Source: Spirogloea muscicola (lineage: Eukaryota; Streptophyta; Zygnematophyceae; Spirogloeales; Spirogloeaceae). Taken from it: DNA of 55,327 bases. The stretch lies in assembly GCA_009602725.1 (NCBI GenBank), contig WELB01000342.1, positions 39,510-94,836 of the forward strand. The letters run 5' to 3'. How positions within the stretch are numbered: the first letter of the stretch is position 1; every line of letters begins with the position of its first letter. Positions 13,566 through 23,987 of the stretch are shown one piece after another. The notes under the pieces are model-generated. The model was given only the letters and a program-made list of their open reading frames with translations, was not told the DNA's origin and did not search any database. The position numbers were made by a program, and so were the translations under genes.

Positions 13566-13624
13566 GGCGGGCGGCGCGCGCCCGGCGGCGCCAACATCCG
13601 GCCGGCCCGCCGCCGCCGCCGCCG

Positions 13625-14115
13625 NNNNNNNNNNNNNNNNNNNNNNNNNNNNNNNNNNNNNNNNNNNNNNNNNNNNNNNNNNNNNNNNNNNNNNNNNNNN
13701 NNNNNNNNNNNNNNNNNNNNNNNNNNNNNNNNNNNNNNNNNNNNNNNNNNNNNNNNNNNNNNNNNNNNNNNNNNNNNNNNNNNNNNNNNNNNNNNNNNNN
13801 NNNNNNNNNNNNNNNNNNNNNNNNNNNNNNNNNNNNNNNNNNNNNNNNNNNNNNNNNNNNNNNNNNNNNNNNNNNNNNNNNNNNNNNNNNNNNNNNNNNN
13901 NNNNNNNNNNNNNNNNNNNNNNNNNNNNNNNNNNNNNNNNNNNNNNNNNNNNNNNNNNNNNNNNNNNNNNNNNNNNNNNNNNNNNNNNNNNNNNNNNNNN
14001 NNNNNNNNNNNNNNNNNNNNNNNNNNNNNNNNNNNNNNNNNNNNNNNNNNNNNNNNNNNNNNNNNNNNNNNNNNNNNNNNNNNNNNNNNNNNNNNNNNNN
14101 NNNNNNNNNNNNNNN
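13625..14115. other. Assembly gap (491 N)
   Basis: The run of N separates the ING promoter side from the F-box/LRR gene. It is followed directly by a T run. The 5' part of the F-box gene is probably inside. Confidence 0.99.

Positions 14116-14179
<64 letters not shown>
14116..14179. repeat. Poly-T tract at gap edge
   Basis: Sixty-four T residues abut the gap and then switch abruptly to a GC-rich F-box coding sequence. Translated, they add a run of Phe that is not believable as protein. This is most likely an artefact at a contig end; compare 1-60. Confidence 0.9.
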
Positions 14180-16040
14180 CGTCTGCCGCCGCTGGCGCGC
14201 CGCCGTGCGCGGCGCCCGTCGCGGCCTGGTGCTGGAGGCGTGGTCCCCCGAGTGCCTTACTGGGGAAGCGCTGCCGCTCGGGCCCCCGCCGGCGGCCGCG
14301 GCGCCTGCGCTTTTGCGCCTTAGCCTCGCCCGCCGCCCGCCGGGAGAGGATCCGGGCTTCCTGGCGGCCTTCCCGGGCCTCACCGAGCTCCGCATACTTC
14401 TACCCAGGGACCCGAGCGGAGGGGCGGCAGACCTCGCCGCCCTCCAGCACACGCCGCGCCTCCGGCGGCTGACCCTGCACAGCTCCGACTGCACGGCCGT
14501 CCGCAGCCTTACTCGGCTCACGGCGCTAGAGATCCTAGCCATGCAATGCCCGCAGGTGGGAGGTGAGCGACAGCGCCAACCCTCTTCGCCGCTCTGCTGA
14601 CTACGTGGCCTTTATCCCACGCGCATTGCAAGCACAAAGACATGTAGAGGACTGGAGCTGCAACTGGTGCTGCAGAAGGGCAATGCTGAGTGTTCGCAGA
14701 AGATCCTCGATTCATGATCTCCTGACCATTCAAAAAACGTGCTGGCAGACGAGGACGTGCGCATCATCACGTCACTCTGCCGCCATTCAGACACGTCTTG
14801 GACGTGTCTGAAGCTCTCGCATGTGGACTTATATGGTGGATTTGGTGAGACCTCAAAATCAGACGAGGGCTTGCGTAACGTGGCGGACACTTCACAGCAG
14901 CTTCGGGTGCTCCAGCTGGCAAACATCAGCACTATCACGGCCTCTGGGGTTCGTCAGATTGCAGCCAATTGCCACCAGCTTCAGAGTGTACAGTTGAGCA
15001 GATGCTCAGGGCTATCAACAGCATTGCCGCTAACATTATTGGCAGAGCGCCCCTTTTTCACAATATTGGTCAGTGACCAGTGCTGGGTTAAGAACTTGCG
15101 CAATGAGCTGCAAGAGCTGCCTGCTTTGGCGCACCTGGAGGTAGTATCTGTGTTCGTGGATTTTGAAATCTACAGAGAGCCAGATTTGTTGGGTGCCTTC
15201 ATCACCTGTTGTCCCCAATTGCGTGATCTCTCCCTGGAAAGCCCAGTTGATCCGAAATTTCCAGCGGGAGATTTGGACGAGTTGTTGCTCAATGACAGCG
15301 GGCAGATGACATTGCTTACTACGCTCACCTTGAGAAGGTGGCATGTTACCTGGCCATATCTTCTTGGGTTCCTTTCGGTGTGCACGCCAAGTCTGCAGGC
15401 ACTCCAGCTGTATGAAGTCGGCTTCCACGAGGGTTGTTGGTCTCACCACGACAAGCTGCCACTCTTGCGCTCCCTTAAATGCACGCTCCTCCCAAGTGAC
15501 GAGGACATGGAGCAGAAGCTCCTATCCTTTGGACAATGGTGCCCAAGTCTCACGTCCTTGAGCATCCTTGTCTCCGAACTTGGATTGCCCTCTCTCAGTA
15601 ACAGCAAGATGTTGGTGGAGATGCTCAGCAATCTTAGCTGCCTCATTGGTCTTGAGCTTGATGGCTCCAATGACGACACAGATGATTTACATACGAATGT
15701 ACAATTCAGAGATGCTCCTGACCTTTCGGATGCGTGGAGCAGCCTCAAGCTTGACTCTGTCAGGAGTCTCTCCTGCCAGTACAACCACGCCCAACACGTG
15801 CATCACTTGGTTAGTGCTTGTTCAGAGTTGCAGGCATTGCACACGCATGAATGCCCCGGATTTGTTCTGGATGTTCTTCTTGATGAAATACTTTCTACGT
15901 GCCCAAACGTATGCAAAATTGGTCTTGATGCTTCTCGCAAATTCTTAGGGTGTAGAGTCCCGCGTACTAAGCCTCCCAACACGTGCTGCTTAGAGTTGTT
16001 TGACTCGCCTTGGAAGCTCTCTGAAGTTTTTCATGGTTAG
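14180..16040 (+). CDS. F-box/leucine-rich-repeat protein, 5' end missing
   Basis: The first visible residues VCRRWRAAVRGARRG match the C-terminal half of an F-box; the N-terminal half and start codon are lost in the gap and T run. A GC-rich LRR stretch follows (LTELRILLP, LRRLTLHSS, LTALEILAMQCPQ). Exon 1 ends at 14562 (G|GTGAGC) and exon 2 runs 14749-16040, joining in phase as VGDEDVRIIT. Exon 2 encodes about 430 aa of irregular LRRs (LRVLQLANI, LQSVQLSRCSGL, LRDLSLESP, LTTLTLRRW, LQALQLYEVGF, LTSLSIL). F-box/LRR proteins usually present substrates to SCF ubiquitin ligases; the substrate cannot be guessed. Base composition changes sharply between the very GC-rich exon 1 and the balanced exon 2. 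Confidence 0.8.
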
Positions 16041-16560
16041 CCTAGAAGAGTGGAAAGCTATCATGTCTATCGTGATGGCAACCACGACTCATAATGTCAA
16101 GGATCTGCGTTGCTTGTCATCGACCATGGATATGCGACCAGTCACGTGCCATGCATAGCCTCTCACTGACCAGCATGTACTTCTTAATATCTGCTCATAT
16201 ACCACATGACAAGTGCCAGTAATTTCTGGACCAGTAGGATACTTGCTGCAAGTCCTTCTGATATCTACATCACCGCATAGTGAAGGAAAGCGATGAAGCA
16301 GAACACAAATGTCTGCTATAAGGGATTTGTGGCCATCAATAGAATGCCAGCTTTAGGGTCGGCCTAGCTGCGACGGCCCACATTCCTAGGTGTGCTTACA
16401 TCTCTGTGACTTCGGTAAGCTGATTGACTGTCTCAAGGCTTGTGATCGGGCAGCTATTTAACGGGCACATATCACTCCTGAGCTATGAATGTCGTATAGT
16501 GTGACCGAAAGGGAAAATGTCATGTCATCACTCTCTCCGCAGTTGGACAGTCCTTGAAAG
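16041..16560. other. F-box/LRR 3' flank, no gene seen
   Basis: There is no open frame of note. It presumably contains the 3' UTR. Repeats of the hairpin-tail family begin just after it. Confidence 0.45.
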
Positions 16561-17700
16561 CGAGCACTTCCCTGCAATCCTTTCCGGATGTTGGGCTGGC
16601 CTTTCGCAGCCATCGCTCCTTCAGGGACATAATTTTATTTTCTCTAATCAGCACGGGGAGCGACCATTTTCAACGCCGCAGACTCCTAGGCCCTGGTGAT
16701 GCTAAGGGGGCCTGAGGTAACAGCAGGAAGGGACGGGAAGCGGGAAGGGACGGGATGAGGGGTGGAGAGAAGTGGCTCTCCCAATGGGGGACAAGGGCTA
16801 TGGAAAGAATGCGCTCTCTTTTAGAGAAGAACGGCTGGCAAAGCCAGCCCAAAAAGAAAGGACAACATCCAAAAGCCCAAGAAGGAGCCGGAAAGAACTA
16901 CACAATTAGACACGAGACAATGCAGAAGGAAGCTCAGAACCCACGTGTGAGCAACAGCAAGTCAGAGTAACTCGATGTTAGGAATGAAACACTCCGCCGA
17001 GACCCAGACGCAGCAGCCTAACAAGATAGGCGGAGGGAAGAGCGTGCTCGCCCATAGAGAGAGGGGCTGGCAAAGCCAGCCCAAAGAAGAATGGACAATG
17101 TCCAAAGCCAAAGAAAGGGGAGCCGGAAAAAGGACTACACTACAAAACACCGCAGAACACACAGACGATGCAGAGGGAAGCTCAGTACCCACGAGTGAGG
17201 AACATCAGGTCTGAGTACCTCGCTGCAGGGAAAGAGGCGCTCCGCCGAGACCCAGAGGCGGCGGCCATAGCACGGCCTGGTCGCGTGTGGACGGCGTGGG
17301 CAAGGGAGCGTTGAAGCAATACCGCCAGGCGCATGCGGAAGAGAGAGGAACAGAAAGTTCAGTTCTCCTGAAACCTGAGAGGTGTAGTCCTTTTTCGGCC
17401 ACTTCTTCTTTTTCGGCACCTCTTTTCTTTTGGCTTTGGACAGTGTCCCTTTCTTTTCAGACCTTGTCCATTCTTTTGGGCTGGCCTCTCCCAGCCACCA
17501 GTTAATCTGGCCGCGCTTGCACCTTTCGGGCTGGCTTTGCCAGCCCCTCTTCTCTATGGGCGAGCACTTCCTTCTAAAACCAGCCAGGACTAGAGCTGGG
17601 GAACGCTGACAAGAAGAAGAAGTGGCTCTCCCAATGGGGGCAAGGGCTGTGAGAAGCCAGCCCGAATAGAATTGACAAGGTTCGAAGGGGCCAAACTATG
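16561..17700. repeat. Cluster of hairpin-tail repeat modules
   Basis: At least five hairpin units occur: about 16590-16612, 16823-16840, 17067-17084, 17473-17492 with a second at 17529-17546, and 17650-17667. Two reverse-orientation units, 16823-17060 and 17067-17270, form a direct repeat of about 244 bases. It is built from the hairpin, GGACAA...CC(A)AA, GGAGCCGGAAA, GAGGGAAGCTCAG and CTCCGCCGAGACCCAG blocks. The reverse complement of that unit lies at 49690-49900 behind a retrotransposon remnant. The unit at 17616-17700 runs GTGGCTCTCCCAATGGGG, hairpin, then GGTTCGAAGGGGCC. Confidence 0.8.
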
Positions 17701-17973
17701 AGCTAAGCAGCGACTGCGGGGCCTGAAGAGGCTATGGCAGAACGGGGGAGGATGACAAGGGACGAGGGCGACAACGTTGGAACCCCAATGTCGCCCTCGT
17801 CAGAAGCTGGCGCCGCGGACAGCGGGCGCCGAGCCGATGTATGTGGAGAGCGCCGGTCGGCCATCGAGCGGCGCGCGAGATGCCACGTTGTGCGCGCATC
17901 CGCCCTCCATCGGGGCCGCGGCCCGTGGGAGCGGCGGGCTGACGGCAAGGAGGGGACCACGTCGATGCCGCGG

Positions 17974-19572
17974 ATGAACGCCCCGTGTACAGGTCGAGCA
18001 CGCGGCCCGCCGGGCGCCGGCGCGGCCACGTCGCCCAGGCGGGGAGGCGGGCTTGCGGCGGGATCAGCCACTGCGCTGACGGCACGCCCGAAGACACTTC
18101 GCCGCCCCGCGTCTGCGTTTCCCCACTTCCATCCAGCGCCGCCGCTGCTTCCGACCCCCCCCGCCTCCGCCTCCGCCCCCTCGCTCGGCGCCCTGCGGCT
18201 GTCGTCCGCCGCCAGCCTCTCCGCCGGCGCCCGCCTGCTGGCCCCGGCCGCCGCCTCCCAGGCCCGGACTGTGGCCCTGTTCAGCAAGAGCAAGGACACC
18301 GGCAAGCCCTCCGGCGGCAACAAGCTCACCAAGAAGCTGGTATGTGCTGATCGGGCTTGGCCGCGACCCCACTGGCTCGGATGTGACAGCTGTTTTGTGG
18401 CTCGTCCGATCCATGCGAGTCGGTGCTAATTCAGCTACGTGCAATGTGCCGATCGTCTCAGGTGAACACCACCGATGGCATTTTTGGCACGTCCGGCGGC
18501 ATTGGCTTCACCAAGCAGAACGAGCTCTTTGTGGGCCGCATGGCCATGCTCGGCTTTGCTGTATGCCCCTCTCCTGGCATTCCAATTGCATTTTCCAGTG
18601 CTGGCCTTGCCACATTGATCCGCGTTCAAGATCGAGCTGCAGATTATGCCAGACATTGAGCTGGCTTGCACTGCCTGCAGCATTCACAATGTGGAAATGC
18701 TTGTGGAGAGAGGTACATTGCATTGCTTGGTCGCATGCTTAGCATGCCCGATCAGCCTTTCTCACTGGTGGGATTCGACTTCTGCTGGCAGGCTTCTCTT
18801 CTCGGGGAGGCGTTGACTGGCAAGGGCCCCCTTGCTCAGTTCGACATTGAGACTGGCCTGCCCTTGAATGAGACCGAGCCCCTCCTGATCTTCTTCATCC
18901 TCTTCACCCTCCTTGGTGCCGTCGGCGGGCTGGGCGATCGCGGCAAGTTCATCGCGGAGCCCGTGGGAGCTGTTGACAAGCCTATCGTCGACCCCGGCAA
19001 GGGCATCCGTGGTGGTCTTGGGCTCCGCCCTCAAGGTCGGTCATGAAGGACCTTCTCATCTAGTGTAAGGGTTGCTCATTGAATCTGTCATCTGGCACTC
19101 AGCCGCTAGCTGCGCACATTAGTCGCACCATTTACCAGCCAGTAGTCTGCCTCAGCCAGCTTGTCAGTGAAGACTCCTTCTGACGATTTTAAAGCTTCTG
19201 ACATTATCATAGCTGACTACATAGCACCAGTTAACCAGCTCAGTCAGTAGCCCGCCACAGCCAGCTTGTCTACCGACTCCTTCTGACAATATCAAAGCTT
19301 TTGACATTATCAAAGCCGCCCTCATTGCAGGCAAGCTCTTTGGCTTCACCAAGGCAAACGAGCTCTTTGTCGGCCGTATGGCCCAGCTGGGCTTTGCTAT
19401 CAGCATCATCGGAGAGGTTATCACTGGCAAGGGTGCCCTGGCACAGCTCAACATTGAAACTGGTGTGCCTGTGACTGAGATCGAGCCCGTGCTACTGTTC
19501 TTCATTGCCATCCTTTTCACAGCTGCCATTAACCCGGGCACTGGGAGATTTGTGAATGATGATGAGTTGTAA
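17974..19572 (+). CDS. PSBS: PsbS, photosystem II energy-quenching protein
   Basis: PsbS is a four-helix thylakoid protein that senses low lumen pH and turns on non-photochemical quenching. Exons: (start unsure)-18339, 18462-18560, 18792-19035, 19331-19572. The two internal repeats are clear: GGIGFTKQNELFVGRMAMLG with DIETGLPLNETEPLL, and FGFTKANELFVGRMAQLG with NIETGVPVTEIEPVLL. The acidic residues after each ETG(L/V)P motif include the two lumen-facing Glu of the plant protein that act as pH sensors, so the protein looks functional. It ends AAINPGTGRF-VNDDEL, as in plants. In-frame ATGs before the Ala/Ser-rich plastid-targeting region are at 17734, 17965 and 17974. I chose the last; even so the N-terminus is long (about 316 aa in all), so a 5' intron is possible. 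Confidence 0.93.
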
Positions 19573-19749
19573 GCTTAGATTTCAGCCTACAATACCTAAG
19601 ATTCAGTGGACTCTCAAGGCACGCAGAGCAGAATAAGCCCGAAGAGTACGAGTTGGTGTGTTTGACTTCAGCTTTTTGGTAGAAGTAGTGTAGGAGCAAA
19701 CTTTGCGCTTGTTCAAGTTCACCCCTTCTGTGCTCTGTGATCTGACCCA

Positions 19750-19754
19750 TGTAA
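19750..19754 (+). promoter_or_regulatory. Possible TGTAA poly(A) signal of PSBS
   Basis: TGTAA, the poly(A) signal commonly used in chlorophyte algae, occurs about 180 bases after the PSBS stop codon. The pentamer is short and can arise by chance. Confidence 0.35.
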
Positions 19755-19998
19755 TTGCTTCCCTCATACTGGTGCATATAAATGCCTCCCAGCTTTCACC
19801 AACTATTGTTCACATTTTGTCAAGTAGTCGAGTTGTGACTTAGAAATCTGAAGAAATCTGAAGTATGTGTTGAAACTATGTAAACTTCTGTCCAGTAGCG
19901 ATTAAGAGTGGAGTTGAGCATTCTCTTACCTTGTACTAAAAAGATTCATGCTTTTCATTCATGAAGCTTTGCCAAAGCTGGCACCAGGTGGAGGTAAG

Positions 19999-20203
19999 TA
20001 GTGACCATTATTTCCCTCATGCATAGCACAGGGGTGTTAGTTTCCCAACCTTCACTAGCCCTGACATGACTCTCGTTGTGGTAAGCAAACTCAATCTAGA
20101 TAGTGACCATTATGTTCCAAACTCCTGCATAGCACAGAGGTGGTAGTTTTCCAACCTTTACTAGCCCTGACATGACTCTCTTTGTGGTAGGCAAATCCAA
20201 TCT
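19999..20203. repeat. Two-copy tandem repeat, unit about 102 bp
   Basis: Two adjacent units start with TAGTGACCATTAT and share CATAGCACAG, CCCTGACATGACTCTC and TTGTGGTA blocks, with roughly ten to fifteen mismatches. There is no coding capacity. It lies downstream of PSBS. Confidence 0.85.
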
Positions 20204-21375
20204 GCAGTTGAAAGAAATTTGACACGCTTTGGATATTATCAGAGTGAGATGGTGAAAGTGGTAGAAAGTGACATTGTATCTCAAAGCTGTTACAGTTTAA
20301 TCCTAATTCAACAGTAGATTACTACAGTGTAACGAAGCTGTGGTGAATGTCCAAACATGTAACCATTCTGCTTAAATTAGTGACCAAGCTCAGTGCCACC
20401 AATGATCTAGTTGTAGAGGATCAGCTGTTATCATGATAAAACTTTGCACCGATTCTAGAAGCAAATACAGCGAACTGGGCGTCCAGCAATCTTTGATCGA
20501 AAATTAGCTGTGGTCCTGTATTCTTGCACACTGCGACATGCTTCCATTGAGATTACAAACTGACTGATAACAATGTGAATGAAGAGAACCTGCAGATTAA
20601 TCGAGATACCAATACATCGACATTTAAAGACGGAATATATTTCTGAATGCAAATTATTATGATGCACAAAGCGTCAATATTTCGCAAATGACCTTGTTAT
20701 TCTGCAGAACTGTGTTGCAAATGACTGACAGTGATACTAAACAAGAAAACCTCAGTAACGACGTAGCATCTTATTGCTCTAACATGGTAACAAGTAGACT
20801 GTCAGTCACTGCTTCTTATTGCATAACCATGCACTTCCTGATAACCTCTACACTTGCGGGTTGATATCATCATCACTGGATTTACGACGTAAAGCATCTG
20901 CATTCACTACATTGCAGCAACACAACCCAGCAATTGGAGGAGAGATTTTGGTCATTTACACAGTGCACAGTGCTCAACATTCTTCATTCTCCTGAAGACA
21001 ACATCTGGTGTGAAAATGATTGCCTGATTCGGAAGGTGGATACCTTTCTATTTGCTGGATAAGCGAAATTGTATGCACAGATACTTGCTCCATGTCCACA
21101 GGTACTGCTTGGTCTTCTGCGTGGTAACTGAGTCTCTTTCGACTTCTGTGAGAAGGTGGACTGCATTGGAAGACCTGTCAATCGTGTTATCTAGTACAAA
21201 AGAAAGAAGACACACGCGACCTGTGTTTTGTGTACATAATACCCTTACAAATCGCAAATTTGAGAGTGTTGACTACCTAAGAATGTTGAGAATCGCAGAA
21301 ACCTAGTGCTGTATGGACCAACTGTCAGTGGAGCACAACATCTTTGCTGGACAATGGTATGTGTGGATGCTCATA

Positions 21376-21413
21376 TTCAATCTGTAGCTGCAATTTCGCA
21401 GCTACAGATTGAA
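21376..21413 (-). other. Perfect 16-bp stem hairpin downstream of CAX
   Basis: TTCAATCTGTAGCTGC and its exact reverse complement flank a 6-nt loop AATTTC. The hairpin lies about 43 bases past the CAX stop codon, so it is probably in the CAX 3' UTR. No U-run follows on either strand, so it is not a bacterial-type terminator. Confidence 0.85.
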
Positions 21414-21455
21414 GCGTAGCGAAAAATGAGTGAGACCATATTTTGCTCGTGACAC

Positions 21456-23987
21456 CTATGCATCATGGTGTAAGTATTCCTCCTTATGGTTGAAAAATGT
21501 TGCAGCCATGATGAGGTAGATGGAGACTAACATGAGACCCTGCAAAGTAGTCATTGTGTCGGCCAATAAATATGGAGCTCTGAGGAGAACGACACAGCAT
21601 CATGAATGTTGACAGCAACATTATCTTGGTAAGAAAAGGCAGAGGAAGTGGGAAGTGCACCTTCAGATAGTTGGCACTGCCATCACTGACAAGGAAGCAG
21701 GTGACTAAGACTGTGATGAAAAGGCAGCAAGTCTCAAAACGATGTAAATTGAGGTCCATGTGCTCCCCGATTATCCATCCTCCAATTACAGCAACAGGCA
21801 GGAGGAACATCGATAACTGCAACTCAAGATTCGGACCTATCATGGATCAGCAAGCAGCAGCTCTAAAAGGCACTGACATAAATGTATACGCTCTTGCTTC
21901 CTCAAGCTGCAAGCACAAACACAAGTCAAAGTGCTACTCAAGAACCTGGATGGACGAGCCAATTGCTATGCCAAGTGAAAGATCGAGCTTGTTGCGGAAG
22001 CCAAAGATGATGGCGCTGGCGTGTTCCGCAACATTGTTCATGAGTGGCAGCAGCACCACACAAAGGAAGGAGATGGGCACATTGTAATCTGCAATACCCG
22101 CAAAAGACTGTCTGGAACGATCAGCATCCGGCTCAAATGAGTCCGAGCATATTGCAAGGAATCTAACGATTTCACAGCAGGTACTGGCAGCCAGTCAGCG
22201 TCTAGCAAATAGCACAAAACGCTTCACAATGATGGAACAGGACTCTGTACAAGCTGAAAGCTGCTCATCTAAGAGTGAGCATGTGCAGCACCAAGTCCTC
22301 TGCACACGGCTAACAATAAAAATTGCAGAAATTGAGGGCCGTGCTGAAAGTGTAGTGCCTTGCGCTTGCCTTTTGCAGCACCATCCACTGTGTCGACCAC
22401 ATAATCGGACAGAATGGAGATGAGAAGCGTGACAGCGGCCAACCAAAGGATGGCTCCCCAGAGGTTCAGCACCTGCCAATTGCTTGAGCTTCAGCGAGAG
22501 ATTCTGTACTAACTGGGGAAGCACCTTGTCATATTTCTAGGAAGAAAAAGCAGCTTCCAACTTCTGGGAGGTGCTTCATTAGAAAGGCAGGACAGAGCAG
22601 CTGAAGAGTCTGAAGTGTGCAGGCCTGCTCCTCGTCGCCCTCGTCCTCGGCACTCTCGGGGCCCTTGAAGAGCTCCCGGTGGGAGACGAGCTGGAAGTAG
22701 ACGTAGCAGCAGTAGGCCGCCAGGATGACAAATGCAGCAAAGCGCGAGAGCTCCAGCTCCGACGTGCCCAGATGGAGCTCCGTGCTGGTCGCGTGCAGCA
22801 GGTTCGGTAACAGGAGGCCCGTCAGCCCGAGCAGCAGCAGGCCTGCAGCTCGCAGCACCAGGTCCAGGCTCGCTGCTCAATTACGGGCTAAGCTAGTGAC
22901 GAAGAGGCCAATGTTGCAGGTGCAGGCTCTCCACACCCTCTCTCGGCAGCCTCTTCTTAAATTGAAACCGAGCGCAGCGCTTGCAGGATTTCTCACCACC
23001 GTGCATCTGTGCTGCAGCAGCATTGTAGGTCTGGGTGTGGAAGCGTAGGCCGCCGGAAATGAAGGCCGAGCCGAGGCAGAGCAGCAGGTTGCCCACAATG
23101 CTGCCCAGCAGCGACAGCTGAGTAGGAAGCCGAGGAGGAGGGGCAGCCATGCAGCAGAACCGCCGCACATCAGCACCATTCCAGGGCCAGCGCAGACCAC
23201 TGTGACCGCTGCTGTGGCTCGCTTCTTCATGGCGACCATCACATGGCAGCTGCTGCTGAAATCAAGGAATCAGCAGACGTCACAGGGCCAGCCCACACCC
23301 AGTTGTCCTGCAAAGTTTGAGCAGCTTGAGCACCTGTATGACTCGCGTCTTGCCGGCTTTCAGGGCCACAATGACGAGGATAAGCTCAGGCGCATTGCTG
23401 AAAGTGGCGTTGAGCAGGCCGCCGACCGTTGTGCTCGTGCTCATTGCCAGCTGCGACCAAGCCACAGCCAGGTGGTCCCCCCGTCGCAGTGCAAGCGCCT
23501 CAGCGAGGACGCCTCAAGGAGCAGAGGGCTGTGCAGCAGTGGGGCGAGCCGGAGCTGCGGACCTGCTCGGTGATGAAGCTGAGGCGCTCAGCGAGCGGCG
23601 CGAGCGAGATGAGGCAGAAGCCGAAGACGTAGCCGCTGCGCCATTGCAATAGCGCTGCCAGGACGGCGGAGGGGGAGCCATGGCAGGCGCCGCAGCAACC
23701 AGGCGTCAGGCCGCGGTGCTGAAGCAAGGCGACGACAAGTAACGATAAATAACGATCATTAAGCCAGCATTGATGTGGCGGCGGCCGCGGCTAGTACCAG
23801 CGCAGAGTGCGAGGGGCAGGAAGAGCAGCAGGACGTTGAGGCGGGAGCCGAGGAGGACCGCTGCGGAGCCGCGGGCGAGGCCGGCGCCGCCGCGGCCGCG
23901 GTCGTGGGCGTGCAGGCTGCGCAGCAGCGGCGCCGCCGCCGTCTGCTCCAGCTCCTCGGCTCTGCCATTGACGCCGTTGCCATACAT
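21456..23987 (-). CDS. CAX: CAX-type cation/proton exchanger (Ca2+/H+ antiporter)
   Basis: CAX exchangers move Ca2+ (or Mn2+) into the vacuole in exchange for H+. Exons: 23987-23798, 23654-23563, 23450-23334, 23117-22997, 22872-22625, 22472-22370, 22088-21946, 21816-21661, 21539-21456. They join in phase to 417 aa, the normal CAX size, with about eleven hydrophobic segments. Landmarks are SRLNVLLLFLPLAL, ISLAPLAERLSFITEQ, the first alpha-repeat TVGGLLNATFSNAPELI, LLGSIVGNLLLCLG, an acidic loop after exon 5, WGAILWLAAVTLLISILSDY, and the second alpha-repeat LMNNVAEHASAI. The repeats depart from the usual GNATE and GNAAEH signatures, so ion preference may differ. Introns 5 (CAG|GCCTGC) and 6 (AAG|GCAAGC) use GC donors. 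The ATG at 23987 is followed by a 50-residue soluble N-terminus, as expected. Confidence 0.93.

Larger units (their letters stand above)
19573..21455. other. AT-richer spacer between convergent PSBS and CAX
   Basis: No gene is seen in about 1.9 kb. The segment is less GC-rich than its neighbours. It contains a two-copy tandem repeat (19999-20203) and an exact hairpin (21376-21413), listed separately. Confidence 0.55.

Noticed and set aside
13407-14600. Long reading frames on both strands that cross the N gap and T run
   Set aside because: They exist only because N and poly-T (or poly-A on the other strand) contain no stop. Only the part after 14180 has protein-like content.
16823-17270. Possible CRISPR-like array from regularly repeated hairpins
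   Set aside because: Spacing is irregular, units are long and mutated, the flanks are repeated too, and the host is eukaryotic. The units match a retrotransposon tail family.
17703-18332. Minus-strand 209-aa frame opposite PSBS exon 1
   Set aside because: Ala/Arg/Pro-rich composition is typical of GC-rich shadows, and no domain is seen. PSBS on the plus strand explains the region.
21376-21413. Rho-independent terminator
   Set aside because: No U-run follows on either strand and the surrounding genes are nuclear eukaryotic.
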